Shown here: in pieces, positions 1 to 8,532 of the stretch
Layout of the letters: every line of letters starts with the position of its first letter
How positions within the stretch are numbered: the stretch's first letter is position 1
NCBI RefSeq assembly: GCF_014646895.1
Contig: NZ_BMOD01000022.1
Location: 21,697 to 85,696, forward strand
Origin: Deinococcus roseus
GTDB lineage: Bacteria; Deinococcota; Deinococci; Deinococcales; Deinococcaceae
Direction of reading: 5' to 3'
DNA length: 64,000 bases
Made by a program: the position numbers and the translations under genes
Notes under the pieces: generated by a model
The model's input: only the letters and a program-made list of their open reading frames with translations
Told to the model about the DNA's origin: nothing
Database searches by the model: none

Positions 1-1
1 C

Positions 2-619
2 CTGATCAAGGACATCTTCTCGGGCTTTTTCATCCTGCTGGAAGACCAGTACGGGGTGGATGACTCCATCATTGTGAACAACAATCCCAACCTTTCTGGC
101 GGGGTGGAGAAGTTGAACCTGCGGGTCACCCACCTGCGGGCACTGGATGGCACCGTGCACATCATCCCCAACGGCCAGATTCAGACCGTGAGTGTGCAGT
201 CCAAAGAGTGGAGCCGCTTTGTGGCCAACCTCAGTGTGGGTTACGATGCCGATCTGGACCGGGCCATTGAGGTGGTCAAAAAAGTGGCAGGTGATTTGTA
301 CGAGGATGCTGAATGGAAAGACCACTTCCTGGAGGCCCCAGAAGTGCAGGGTGTAACGGCCCTGAACCTGGATGCAGTCAACATCCGCGCCCTGTTCAAG
401 GTGCTCCCCAAATCCCAGTGGGCACTGGGACGGGAATTCAACCGCCGCATCAAGCGGGCCATGGACGAAGCCCAAATCATGATTCCCTTCTCCAGAAAGA
501 CCATCAACTGGGGAGGAGAGCCACTGCTGGTGGAATTCAAACAGACCCCTCCAGCAGAATTCAAGGCAGACATGAAAAAGCGGCCCGATGTGGGGGCAGA
601 CACGGACATGAATGTCTGA
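2..619 (+). CDS. MscS-family mechanosensitive channel, C-terminal part (5' truncated)
   Basis: The reading frame is open from the first bases, so the gene starts outside the window and about 205 C-terminal residues are visible. The segment carries the MscS beta-domain signature (LRALDGTVHIIPNGQI) and the following alpha/beta cytoplasmic domain that forms the vestibule of these channels. The transmembrane helices, including the pore-lining TM3, lie upstream and cannot be seen. Family members release solutes through the inner membrane on hypo-osmotic shock. A small overlapping ORF follows. Family assignment is firm. Which MscS/YnaI-like subtype it is cannot be told without the N-terminus. Confidence 0.88.
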   Translation: MIKDIFSGFFILLEDQYGVDDSIIVNNNPNLSGGVEKLNLRVTHLRALDGTVHIIPNGQIQTVSVQSKEWSRFVANLSVGYDADLDRAIEVVKKVAGDLYEDAEWKDHFLEAPEVQGVTALNLDAVNIRALFKVLPKSQWALGREFNRRIKRAMDEAQIMIPFSRKTINWGGEPLLVEFKQTPPAEFKADMKKRPDVGADTDMNV

Positions 620-824
620 GCTGATTGATCTTCTGCAGAAAAAGACCATGTCTGGCAAAGCACCAGACGAATGGCTTGCTTCTTGTAAGGCTGAAGCAGC
701 AAAATGGGCAGGAGAAAGTCGTTCTGGAAGGCCTGTAAGGTTTCTGGGCCTTTTGCCCATTGCGGCTTTGAACCAGGTTCAAACAGGTGATTTTCAGCTG
801 CTACAGGATATAATTTGTGTTTAG
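612..824 (+). CDS. Possible 70-residue ORF overlapping the mscS stop
   Basis: The ATG lies inside the last codons of the channel gene (8-base overlap), an arrangement seen in translational coupling, and the frame is open for 70 codons. I recognise no domain. Against it, the frame runs through a perfect 17-bp palindrome and over the -10 box of fabF, and ends only 31 bases before the fabF start, which looks more like regulatory DNA than coding sequence. It could equally be a chance frame. Confidence 0.25.
   Translation: MSELIDLLQKKTMSGKAPDEWLASCKAEAAKWAGESRSGRPVRFLGLLPIAALNQVQTGDFQLLQDIICV
767..783. promoter_or_regulatory. Perfect 17-bp palindrome upstream of fabF (candidate operator)
   Basis: TTTGAACC-A-GGTTCAAA is a perfect inverted repeat placed 26 bases upstream of a TATAAT box and 73 bases before the fabF start. 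Its size and symmetry suit a dimeric TetR- or FapR-type regulator of fatty acid synthesis. The regulator is not known from this window, and the site is an inference from symmetry and position. Confidence 0.5.
809..814 (+). promoter_or_regulatory. -10 box of fabF
   Basis: A perfect TATAAT lies 42 bases before the GTG start of fabF. No good -35 hexamer stands at 16-18 bp, so activation or an unusual promoter is possible. Transcription would give a leader of about 35 nt that carries the GAGGAGG ribosome-binding site. Confidence 0.45.
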
Positions 825-855
825 TGCGTAGACACACGTTTTGAGGAGGAGCGAC

Positions 856-2088
856 GTGAAGCGAGTTGTGATGACAGGGGTGGGTCCAGTGACACCCATC
901 GGAGTGGGTGCAGAGGCTTTTCTGGAAGGACAGCACTCTGGCAAAAGTGGAGTGGGACCGCTGACGTATTTTGATGGCAGCATGATCAACAGCCGAATTG
1001 TGGGCGAAATTCACCTGGATTTCTTGAAATGGCTGGATCCCAAAGAATCCAAACGCATGGACCGTTTTGTCAAACTGGCCATGGTGGGGGCTGCCCTGGC
1101 CCTGGAAGATGCAGGTTTGAAAGAAGAAGACGTGGTCGGAGAGCATGCCGGTGCACTGATTGGCAGTGGAATTGGAGGACTTGAGTCCTACCAGGAAGCT
1201 GCGGTCACTTTTGTGAACAAGGGGGCCAACCGGATTTCTCCTTTTTTCATTCCTACCATGATTGCCAACATGGCTGCAGGTCAGGTGGCCATGCGTTATG
1301 GCCTGATGGGACCCAGCAGCACTGTGGTGACCGCCTGTGCAACGGGAAGTGGAGCCATTGGGGATGCTTTCCGCATCATCCAGCGCGGTGAAGCTGACAT
1401 CATGCTGACGGGGGGCGCAGAGGCTGCCATCACAGGCATGTCCATGGGTGGCTTTGCCAGCATGAAGGCCCTGTCCACCCGCAACGATGCCCCTGAGAAA
1501 GCCAGCCGTCCGTTCACAGCATCCAGAGATGGTTTCGTGATGGGTGAAGGGGCTGGAATTGTGGTGCTCGAAGAACTGGAACATGCCCTGAAACGCGGTG
1601 CCCGCATTTACGCTGAAGTGGTGGGTTATGGCACCAGTGCAGATGCGTATCACATGACCATGCCTGCTCCAGAAGGACGTGGGGCTGCCCTGGCCATGCG
1701 CCGTGCGCTCAAAAGTGCTGGTGTGGAGCCCGAGCAGATTGGTTATGTGAATGCCCACGGCACTTCCACCCCTGCCAACGATCTGGCCGAAACCCAGGCT
1801 CTAAAGTCTGTGTTCGGAGACCATGCTTACAAGCTGGCCGTGAGCAGCACCAAGTCCCAGACGGGCCACCTGCTGGGTGCTGCAGGGGCTGTGGAGGCCA
1901 TTGCCTGCGCCCAGGCCCTCAAGTATGGAGTGCTGCCTCCCACCATCAATTACGATGATCCTGATCCCGAGCTGGATCTGGATTACATTCCCAACCAGGC
2001 CAGAGAACAGCAGGTGGAGTACGCCATGTCCAACTCCTTTGCGTTCGGGGGCCAGAACGCTGTGCTGGTTTTCAAACGTTATGTTTGA
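856..2088 (+). CDS. fabF: 3-oxoacyl-[acyl-carrier-protein] synthase II
   Basis: FabF (KAS II) catalyses the malonyl-ACP condensation that elongates fatty acids in the cytoplasm. The 410 residues match the family length. The thiolase-fold catalytic triad is present: Cys in TACATGSGA, His in NAHGTSTPAND and His in STKSQTGHLLGAAG, along with the C-terminal NSFAFGGQN. I chose the GTG at 856 because GAGGAGG lies at 843-849 just upstream; a TTG at 841 would start before the ribosome-binding site and add non-conserved residues. The gene appears monocistronic, ending in a strong terminator, and a palindrome upstream may control it. Confidence 0.96.
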   Translation: MKRVVMTGVGPVTPIGVGAEAFLEGQHSGKSGVGPLTYFDGSMINSRIVGEIHLDFLKWLDPKESKRMDRFVKLAMVGAALALEDAGLKEEDVVGEHAGALIGSGIGGLESYQEAAVTFVNKGANRISPFFIPTMIANMAAGQVAMRYGLMGPSSTVVTACATGSGAIGDAFRIIQRGEADIMLTGGAEAAITGMSMGGFASMKALSTRNDAPEKASRPFTASRDGFVMGEGAGIVVLEELEHALKRGARIYAEVVGYGTSADAYHMTMPAPEGRGAALAMRRALKSAGVEPEQIGYVNAHGTSTPANDLAETQALKSVFGDHAYKLAVSSTKSQTGHLLGAAGAVEAIACAQALKYGVLPPTINYDDPDPELDLDYIPNQAREQQVEYAMSNSFAFGGQNAVLVFKRYV

Positions 2089-2116
2089 GTGTTGAGTACA
2101 CAAAGTTAAGTTTTTA

Positions 2117-2141
2117 AACCGCCCACGTGGGCGGTTTTTTT
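2117..2141 (+). terminator. Intrinsic terminator of fabF
   Basis: The perfect stem AACCGCCCAC/GTGGGCGGTT has essentially no extra loop bases and is followed by a run of T residues, 28 bases after the fabF stop. Confidence 0.85.
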
Positions 2142-2204
2142 GTGGTATGAATACGTTAAAGAAAATCGTATACAGCGGTTCTGGACCGCTGGAAAGGACC
2201 TTTC

Positions 2205-2615
2205 ATGGAAAGCACCTTACCCACCTGCACCGTGGTTCGCTCCGAAGAACAGTACAGAGGCAAACAGGGTTTGCAGTACCAGATGGGCATCTCTGCCCAG
2301 AGCACGGCATCTCAGGGCCTCTGCCTGCACCTCAACACCTTTCTTCCGGGAGCGAGGGCCAAAGCCCACCTGCACCAGAACCATGAAACGGCCATTTACA
2401 TGCTGAAAGGCGCAGTGGGGATGTGGTACGGCGAGGGTTTGAAAGAGCATCTGGTGGTGCAGGCGGGAGATTACCTGTACATTCCAGCCAACATGCCCCA
2501 CCTGCCTTACAACCTCAGCGAAACCGAGGAGGCCCTGGCTGTGCTGTCCCGCACCGATCCCAATGAACAGGAAAGCGTCACCCTGCTGCCTGAACTGGAC
2601 CTTGTGCACCTCTGA
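2205..2615 (+). CDS. Single-domain cupin protein
   Basis: This is a 136-residue protein with both cupin metal-binding motifs. Motif 1 is G-x5-H-x-H-x3-E (seen as HLHQNHETAIYMLKG, near residues 60-74). Motif 2 is GDYLYIPANMPHLPYN (near residues 88-103), supplying the third His. The two His, the Glu and the motif-2 His form the usual metal site, so a metal-dependent small-molecule enzyme or sensor is likely. The substrate cannot be told. AAAGGA precedes the ATG. It stands alone between the fabF terminator and ppk. Confidence 0.85.
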   Translation: MESTLPTCTVVRSEEQYRGKQGLQYQMGISAQSTASQGLCLHLNTFLPGARAKAHLHQNHETAIYMLKGAVGMWYGEGLKEHLVVQAGDYLYIPANMPHLPYNLSETEEALAVLSRTDPNEQESVTLLPELDLVHL

Positions 2616-2648
2616 AATGGCTGCAGAATACAGACAGGTCAAGAACAC

Positions 2649-2691
2649 CTGACATTCCCCTGATCTGACGATCATCTGACGGGTCTAGAAT
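2649..2691 (+). promoter_or_regulatory. Pho-box-like direct repeats and -10 box of ppk
   Basis: CTGAC/CTGAT elements begin at 2649, 2660, 2665 and 2676, giving two pairs each spaced exactly 11 bp: CTGACAT-TCCC-CTGATCT, then CTGACGA-TCAT-CTGACGG. This matches the architecture of PhoB boxes (7-bp direct repeats with a 4-bp gap, consensus CTGTCAT). A TAGAAT -10 box follows at 2686-2691, so the second pair occupies the -35 position as in PhoB-activated promoters. Spacing from -10 to the ATG is 11 nt, implying a very short or absent leader. Confidence 0.6.
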
Positions 2692-2702
2692 GAAAAGAAC
2701 AT

Positions 2703-4766
2703 ATGTCAGTGGAAAGTCATCAAACCGTCGATAAATTGCCCAGAGAGGCTTACCTGAACCGTGAACTGGCCTGGCTGGAATTCAACGAACGGGTGCGTTA
2801 CGAAGCCATGCATCCCAAAAACCCGCCGCTGGAACGGGTCAAGTACTCTGCCATTTGCGGCAGCAACCTCGATGAATTCTTCATGGTGCGGGTGGCAGGC
2901 ATTCACCGGCAGATTGCTGCCCATGTGCGCAGTCACACCCCGGATGGCCTGACCCCGCACCAGAACCTGGATCTGGTGCGCAAGCACATGCCTGAAATGA
3001 TGGCCAACCTGCAGCGCAACCTGCAGACCAACCTGGAAAACCTGGAAAAACACGGCATTCAGTTTGTGAAGTATTCAGAGCTGGAAGATGAAGTTCGGGC
3101 AGAACTCAAAGAGTATTACCTCAAGGAAGTTCACCCGGTTCTGACCCCTCTGGCCGTGGACCCCAGTCATCCCTTTCCCTACATCTCCAACCTGAGCCTC
3201 AACCTCGCAGTGATTCTGGAAGAGGATGAGGGCATCGAACTGGCCCGGGTGAAGGTGCCTGTAGGGGTGCTTGCCCGGGTGGTGAAGATCTCCAGTGGTC
3301 AGTACATGTTTCTGGAAGACATCATTGCTGCTCACCTGTCGGAGCTTTTTAGGGGACGCACGGTGGTCAGCAGCCACGTGTTCCGCGTCACCCGCAACAC
3401 CGACTATGAATTTGAAGAAGAGGAAGCCGAAGACCTGCTCGCCACCATCGAAGATGGCCTGAGGCGCAGGCGTTTCGGGGCTGTGGTGCGCCTGGAGGCC
3501 AATCCCGACATCCCTGAGCGCCTGCTCTCGGAACTGATTGAGCGCCTGAGGCTGACCCGCCAGGATGTTTTTCTGCTTTCTGGCCCCCTTGGGGTTGCAG
3601 ACTTCATGGGCCTGGTGAACATGCTGGCCCCCACCCATCCTCAACTCACCTACATCCCTTATGTTGCAAGCATTCCCGACCTGGAAGGGGAGGAGGGCAT
3701 CTTCTGCACCCTGCAACAACAGGATGTCCTGCTGCACCACCCCTATGAGTCTTTCGAGGGGGTCTTGCAGTTCATTGAGGCTGCAGCGCAAGACCCTGAT
3801 GTGCTGGCCATCAAACAGACCCTGTACCGCACCGGGGGTGACCGCAGGCTTTTGCGTGCCCTGACCCAGGCTGCAGAGGCCGGGAAACAGGTGGTGGCCC
3901 TGGTGGAACTGAAAGCCCGCTTTGATGAGCAGCGCAACATCACCTGGGCACGTGCGCTGGAACGGGCCGGGATTCACGTGGTGTATGGTCTTCCCAGGCT
4001 GAAAACCCACGCCAAGGTGACGCTGGTGGTGCGCCGGGAGCAGGGCGGTCTGAGGCGCTATGTGCACGTTGGGACAGGCAACTACAACCCCAGAACGGCT
4101 GCTGTTTACACCGACATCTCTTACCTGACTGCAGACAAAAGCATCTGCATTGATGCCAGCGAACTCTTCAACCGCCTGACCGGGTATGCAGAAGCCACCT
4201 ACCGCAAAATGCTGGTGGCTCCCGAACGCATGCGCCATGACTTCTACACCCTGATTGACCGGGAAATTGCGCATGCCCAATCTGGACAGCCTGCAGCCAT
4301 CTCTGCCAAGATGAACAGCCTCACCGATCCAGGCCTGATCCAGAAGCTCTATCAGGCTTCCCAGGCTGGCGTGCACATCCGCCTGATCATCCGGGGGGTG
4401 TGTTGTTTGAGGCCTGGGGTTCCTGGTGTGAGTGAGAACATCGTGGTGCGTTCCATCATTGGGCGCTTTCTGGAGCATGCCCGCATTTACGCCTTCCACA
4501 ATGCCGGGGCCAATGAGGTTTACATTGGCAGCGCAGACTGGATGACCCGCAACCTCAACCGCCGTGTTGAAGTGGTGGTTCCAGTGGGCAGCCAGACGCA
4601 CCAGCGTTACCTGCTCAACCTCATTGAGGCCGAATGGAAAGACACCCGGGGAAGCTGGCAGCTTTTCCCGGACGGTAAATTTGAAAAAGTGCGGGGCAGC
4701 AAAACCTTCAGTTCCCAGCGGCATTTCATGCTCAAGCATGGGGCACTGGAGGAAGTGGAGGATTGA
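2703..4766 (+). CDS. ppk: Polyphosphate kinase 1
   Basis: PPK1 reversibly polymerises the gamma-phosphate of ATP into inorganic polyphosphate. At 687 residues it has the usual length, with the N-terminal helical domain (LNRELAWLEFNERV), the head domain and two PLD-like catalytic domains. The phosphorylated His lies in the LKTHAKV region near residue 435, and the second HxK-type site and VGTGNYNPRTA are conserved. No useful Shine-Dalgarno precedes the ATG, which fits a near-leaderless transcript from the adjacent -10 box. The Pho-box-like repeats suggest induction by phosphate starvation (inference). A PPK2 is encoded at 57114. Confidence 0.97.
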   Translation: MSVESHQTVDKLPREAYLNRELAWLEFNERVRYEAMHPKNPPLERVKYSAICGSNLDEFFMVRVAGIHRQIAAHVRSHTPDGLTPHQNLDLVRKHMPEMMANLQRNLQTNLENLEKHGIQFVKYSELEDEVRAELKEYYLKEVHPVLTPLAVDPSHPFPYISNLSLNLAVILEEDEGIELARVKVPVGVLARVVKISSGQYMFLEDIIAAHLSELFRGRTVVSSHVFRVTRNTDYEFEEEEAEDLLATIEDGLRRRRFGAVVRLEANPDIPERLLSELIERLRLTRQDVFLLSGPLGVADFMGLVNMLAPTHPQLTYIPYVASIPDLEGEEGIFCTLQQQDVLLHHPYESFEGVLQFIEAAAQDPDVLAIKQTLYRTGGDRRLLRALTQAAEAGKQVVALVELKARFDEQRNITWARALERAGIHVVYGLPRLKTHAKVTLVVRREQGGLRRYVHVGTGNYNPRTAAVYTDISYLTADKSICIDASELFNRLTGYAEATYRKMLVAPERMRHDFYTLIDREIAHAQSGQPAAISAKMNSLTDPGLIQKLYQASQAGVHIRLIIRGVCCLRPGVPGVSENIVVRSIIGRFLEHARIYAFHNAGANEVYIGSADWMTRNLNRRVEVVVPVGSQTHQRYLLNLIEAEWKDTRGSWQLFPDGKFEKVRGSKTFSSQRHFMLKHGALEEVED

Positions 4767-4795
4767 CCCTCTCCTCGCTCGCTTCGCATCGCTTT

Positions 4796-4814
4796 CCTCT
4801 CCCTCAGGGAGAGG
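4796..4814. repeat. GC-rich hairpin between convergent ppk and TPR gene
   Basis: CCTCTCCCT-C-AGGGAGAGG has 9-bp arms. It is embedded in CTCGCTCGCTTCGCATCGC and followed by short GGTGAGGG repeats (4831-4850). It probably serves as a two-way 3'-end structure. The flanking sequence resembles dispersed intergenic repeats more than a classic terminator, because no T-tract follows. Confidence 0.45.
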
Positions 4815-4850
4815 ACCTGTCATAGACAGTGGTGAGGGTTGAGGTGAGGG

Positions 4851-5591
4851 TTAAAAAGTTTTCAGCAACTCGACAGCCTCTGCCCGGTCCTCTCTGTCCC
4901 AGAAGGTGAGGATCGGCATCTGGCTGGCTTTCTGCAGGTGCTTTCTGGCGTCTTGCAGGTACTTGCTTTTCAGGCGTTTGTTTTTGTTGCCCAGAATGAC
5001 CAGGGCTTTGGCATAATTCAGTTCGTGTGAAATGACCGTGGGCTCCAGTTCCACGGCTTTTTGCAATCTGGGCAGGATTTCCTGCTCCTTGCCACCATAC
5101 AGTCCAGCCGTGAGGGTGCCGTATTTGATGACATTGGCATGCCACATCGCCAGACCCACCTGGGCAGGGGCGTACTCAGGGGCCAGTTGCACGGCTTTCT
5201 CAAAGAGTTCGCGGGTCTCTGAGAGGGCTCCAAGACCTCCCAGCGCTCCTCTCAACACCGCCTGCCCGCCAATGGCCTTGGAAAGCTGGTAATAAGCAGG
5301 GCCATTTCTGGGGTTCAGGTCTATGGCTTTGCGGGCATAATTTTCAGCCTGTTCCAGCAAAGGGGCATTGCTTTTGTCCAGGATGTGTTTTCTGACGCTC
5401 AGCACCAGGGCTTCAGCCGCCAGGGTGTAGGCCTCCGAGGTTTTGAGGTCCAGTGCATCCTGGATGGTTTGTTGCACCTGACCTGCAGCCAGATGGGTTT
5501 TCACGTCGTTCAGGGTGGTGGCCTGGGCACTGTTCAGGGAAAGCATCCCCATCAGGAGAGGCAGAAGGAAAAGCCTTTTCACAGGTCTCAT
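4851..5591 (-). CDS. Secreted TPR-repeat protein
   Basis: The protein is about 246 residues with an N-terminal signal peptide (MRPVKRLFLLPLLMGML, cleavage near AQA) and tetratricopeptide-type helix pairs, e.g. ENYARKAIDLNPRNGPAYYQL and LFEKAVQLAPEYAPAQVGL. The repeats point to protein-protein interaction outside the cytoplasm. No enzymatic motif is visible. The start is uncertain: ATGs at 5591 and 5603 both give a good signal peptide and neither has a clear ribosome-binding site. A longer frame to 5669 would put an implausible Cys-rich stretch before the signal. Confidence 0.75.
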   Translation of the reverse strand: MRPVKRLFLLPLLMGMLSLNSAQATTLNDVKTHLAAGQVQQTIQDALDLKTSEAYTLAAEALVLSVRKHILDKSNAPLLEQAENYARKAIDLNPRNGPAYYQLSKAIGGQAVLRGALGGLGALSETRELFEKAVQLAPEYAPAQVGLAMWHANVIKYGTLTAGLYGGKEQEILPRLQKAVELEPTVISHELNYAKALVILGNKNKRLKSKYLQDARKHLQKASQMPILTFWDREDRAEAVELLKTF

Positions 5592-5680
5592 TGTGGAGGA
5601 CATCGGCCCCGATGAACAGGGACAACCTCCCAATCTGCACACCTCAATTTGCACAATCCCAATTTGCACAGCAGAAGAAA

Positions 5681-5710
5681 CCCGAACATGATTTGCCGCT
5701 CATGTTCGGG
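5681..5710. terminator. Perfect 11-bp inverted repeat, terminator-like on minus strand
   Basis: CCCGAACATGA / TCATGTTCGGG with an 8-nt loop. Read on the minus strand it is followed by TTTCTTCTG, which is terminator-like. Just beside it (5633-5670) are three imperfect direct copies of CAATTTGCACA. It lies between the glgP 3' end and the TPR gene, and its exact role is unclear. Confidence 0.45.
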
Positions 5711-5828
5711 GTGGATCAAGGTTGGAAAGGGAGTAGATGTGCAAGCCTGGATTGAAACTCTGTTGAAGCGCTTCCATTCTAGCAGAAAGCAAAATGAAAA
5801 ACGCATCGAAGCACACTGAGAACACTTT

Positions 5829-5856
5829 GCAGGAGGGGGAACATTCCCCCTCCTGC
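5829..5856 (-). terminator. Hairpin at the 3' end of glgP
   Basis: GCAGGAGGGGGA / TCCCCCTCCTGC has 12-bp perfect arms and a 4-nt ACAT loop, just after the glgP stop. There is no clear T-run after it on the minus strand, so it may stabilise the mRNA end rather than terminate on its own. Confidence 0.55.
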
Positions 5857-5864
5857 TCTGGAAA

Positions 5865-8402
5865 TCAGGCCCAGCGGATCAAGCCGAGTTCCAGGGGTGT
5901 GCTGAGGTCAGGGAGGTAAGGCAGGACCCGTGCGCCAACCTCGAAGGTGCCGCTTTCGGGGAGGGCCACTTCGCCAGCGTATTCGGCCCAGCCATCGTGG
6001 GTGCTTTGCAGGGTCAGGATGCCAAAGTTGCGCACGTCGTCGCTCTGGCGGCGGATCACGCCTTCCACCCGGAGGGTTTCGGGGTCAATGCCAGCGGTCT
6101 GCACACGCACGAACACCTTCACAGTGTCGCCAGGTTTGGCCTGCTCGGGGAGTTCGCTGAAGGCTTCCACCTGCAGGCGGCTCCACTGCTGGCGCACCCA
6201 GTTCTTCCAGCCTGCAATGTGACGGATGGCTTTGAGGTCATCTTTGCTGATCACCTGAGCACGGGCGTCCAGGGCGGTGTAGTACTGGCGGGTGTAATCA
6301 ATGACCTGACGGGACATGCTGAACTGGGGTCCCACGGTCTTGATGGCCTGACGGGCAATGTTCATCCACTTGTAGCGCACCTTGGAGTCATCGCGCTCGT
6401 AGTAGACGGGAACAATCTGGTTTTCCAGCAGGTCATAGAGGCTGTAAGCGTCTGCGTCGTCCTGAACATCCAGGTTTTCGTATTCGCGCTCTTCACCGAT
6501 GGCCCAGCCGTTGGTGTTCTTGTCGTCGAAGCCTTCCACCCACCAACCGTCCAGGATGGAGAGGTTGGGGCTGCCGTTGAAGGAGGCTTTCATGCCGGAG
6601 GTGCCAGACGCTTCCAGGGGACGGCGGGGGTTGTTCAGCCACACGTCCACACCCTGCACGAGGTGACGGGCCACTTCCATGTCGTAGTTCTCCACGATCA
6701 CGATTTTGCCTTTCAGCTCGGGGTCCTGGGCGTAACGGTAGATCTGCTGGATGAACTCCTTGCCGGGGTTGTCGGCAGGGTGGGCTTTCCCGGCGAACAC
6801 GAACTGCACAGGACGCTCGGGGTTGTTCACGATGCGTTTCAGGCGGTCCAGGTCTCTGAACAGCAGGGTGGCGCGTTTGTAAGTGGCAAAGCGGCGGGCA
6901 AAGCCGATGGTCAGGGCGTGGGTGTCCAGCACCTGTTCTGCACTGGCCACACGGGCAGCACTGGCGCCATGGCGCAGGTACTGGCGCCTCAGGCGCTCCC
7001 GCACAAAGCCGGTCATTTTCTTCTTCAGGTTGTGCAGGGTCTGGGTGAATTCAGCGTCAGGAATCTTGTCCAGGTCCTGCCAGATTTCTTTCTCGTGCAC
7101 CCGCTCTTTCCAGTCCTCGGTGAGGTACTGGTCAAAGAGGTCGCGCAGTTCCTGGGCCAGGAAGGTCAGGGTGTGTGCGCCGTTGGTGACGTGTCCGATG
7201 GGCACTTCGCTGTGGTGGGCACCGGGGTACAGGAAGTTCCACATTTTTCTGGAGACTTCGCCGTGCAGGGCGGACACGCCGTTGGCAGCGCGGGACAGTT
7301 TGAGGGCCAGCACGGTCATGCTGAAGGTGGGGCCCCAGGGCTGGTCGTGGCGGGCCAGTTCCTGGAATTCTTCGCGGCCCACGTTCAGGGCGTTGTACCA
7401 GCTGCCCAGGTAACGGTCAATCAAATCCATGGGGAAAGCGTCGTTTCCGGCAGGCACGGGGGTGTGGGTGGTGAAGAGGGTGCTGGCAGCGGCCAGTTCC
7501 ACGGCTTCTCTGAAAGACAGGCCCAGTTGCTGCTCGTATTCACGCACGCGCTCCAGACCCATGAAGGCAGCGTGGCCTTCGTTCATGTGCCAGATGGCAA
7601 TGTTCTCTCCGAGGGCACGCAGGGCACGCACCCCACCAATGCCCAGCACCATTTCCTGGGCGATGCGCATTTCCTGGTTGCCGCCGTACAGACGGGCGGT
7701 CAGGTTGCGGTCTTCGGGGGAGTTTTCGGGAACGTTGGTGTCCATCAGGTAAACCTTGATGCGGCCCACCTGCAGGATCCACACGCGGGACTGCACATCG
7801 CGGCCCAGAATGTCCACGTGCACGCGCAGTTCCCGGCCATCTTTGCGGGCCAGTTCGATGGGCAATGTGGAGAGGTTCTGCTCGTCGTAACGCTCTTGCT
7901 GCCAGCCGTCTTTGTCCAGCAACTGGGTGAAGTAGCCCTGATGGTAAAGCAGGCCCACGCCCACAAAAGGCAGACCCACATCGGAAGCACTCTTGCAGTG
8001 GTCGCCGGCCAGCACGCCTAGACCACCGGAGTAGATGGGGAGGCTTTCTGCGTAGGCGAACTCAGCACTGAAGTAAGCCACTTTGCCGCTGAGTTTCTGC
8101 TTCTGCCTGGAGTACCAGGTCTTCTTTTGCTTCATGTAAGCATCGAAGTCTTTGATCACCTGGTCGTAGCGCTCCAGGTACTCGGGGTCTTTGAGGGCGG
8201 CTTGCACGTCTTTCTGGCTGATTTCAATCAGGGTGCGCACCGGGTTGTTGTGGTAGCGCTCCCAAATGTCTGGGTTCAGATCGCGGTACAGGTCCTGTGC
8301 TCTGGGGGTCCAGGACCAGTAAAGGTTGTAAGCAAGATCCTGCAGGCGCTCGATGCGCTTGGGCAGGTTGGGCATCACGGTGACTTTGTTTAAGGTATTC
8401 AA
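5865..8402 (-). CDS. glgP: Alpha-glucan (glycogen/maltodextrin) phosphorylase
   Basis: The enzyme releases glucose-1-phosphate from alpha-1,4-glucans using PLP. The N-terminal region (LAYNLYWSWTPRAQDLY) is the DUF3417 segment found in the bacterial/archaeal alpha-glucan phosphorylase subfamily, and the PLP-binding motif EASGTSGMKASFNG is present near residue 590. The length (about 845) fits this subfamily. I place the start at a TTG at 8402 because GGAGGA stands 5 nt upstream. An ATG at 8450 would also be in frame but has no ribosome-binding site. A promoter is visible at 8504-8532. The secreted amylase at 51659 could supply maltodextrins. Confidence 0.93.
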   Translation of the reverse strand: MNTLNKVTVMPNLPKRIERLQDLAYNLYWSWTPRAQDLYRDLNPDIWERYHNNPVRTLIEISQKDVQAALKDPEYLERYDQVIKDFDAYMKQKKTWYSRQKQKLSGKVAYFSAEFAYAESLPIYSGGLGVLAGDHCKSASDVGLPFVGVGLLYHQGYFTQLLDKDGWQQERYDEQNLSTLPIELARKDGRELRVHVDILGRDVQSRVWILQVGRIKVYLMDTNVPENSPEDRNLTARLYGGNQEMRIAQEMVLGIGGVRALRALGENIAIWHMNEGHAAFMGLERVREYEQQLGLSFREAVELAAASTLFTTHTPVPAGNDAFPMDLIDRYLGSWYNALNVGREEFQELARHDQPWGPTFSMTVLALKLSRAANGVSALHGEVSRKMWNFLYPGAHHSEVPIGHVTNGAHTLTFLAQELRDLFDQYLTEDWKERVHEKEIWQDLDKIPDAEFTQTLHNLKKKMTGFVRERLRRQYLRHGASAARVASAEQVLDTHALTIGFARRFATYKRATLLFRDLDRLKRIVNNPERPVQFVFAGKAHPADNPGKEFIQQIYRYAQDPELKGKIVIVENYDMEVARHLVQGVDVWLNNPRRPLEASGTSGMKASFNGSPNLSILDGWWVEGFDDKNTNGWAIGEEREYENLDVQDDADAYSLYDLLENQIVPVYYERDDSKVRYKWMNIARQAIKTVGPQFSMSRQVIDYTRQYYTALDARAQVISKDDLKAIRHIAGWKNWVRQQWSRLQVEAFSELPEQAKPGDTVKVFVRVQTAGIDPETLRVEGVIRRQSDDVRNFGILTLQSTHDGWAEYAGEVALPESGTFEVGARVLPYLPDLSTPLELGLIRWA

Positions 8403-8503
8403 GGCGGTCCTCCAGAGATTGGTGTCGGTTTCAGCCACTGCCAGGGCCACAAAAGGCCGTTTTCAGGTTGCAGAGCTTTTTGAATGGGACAAGTGGTAGA
8501 TTT

Positions 8504-8532
8504 ATGCTACACATCCATCCCATAAAATGCAA
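8504..8532 (-). promoter_or_regulatory. Promoter of glgP
   Basis: On the minus strand, TTGCAT (8532-8527), a 17-bp spacer and TAGCAT (8509-8504) form a sigma-70-type promoter. The predicted start near 8497 gives a leader of about 95 nt before the TTG start with its GGAGGA site. Confidence 0.55.

Noticed and set aside
241..1758. Long minus-strand open frame (505 codons) opposite mscS and fabF
   Set aside because: It runs antisense to two well-supported genes, is His/Cys/Ser-rich in the way of an antisense shadow, and has no domain.
3075..4823. 582-codon minus-strand frame opposite ppk
   Set aside because: Antisense to a highly conserved polyphosphate kinase; composition is typical of a shadow frame.
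5997..8021. 674-codon plus-strand frame opposite glgP
   Set aside because: Antisense to glgP, rich in Gly, Val and His, with no recognisable family or ribosome-binding site.
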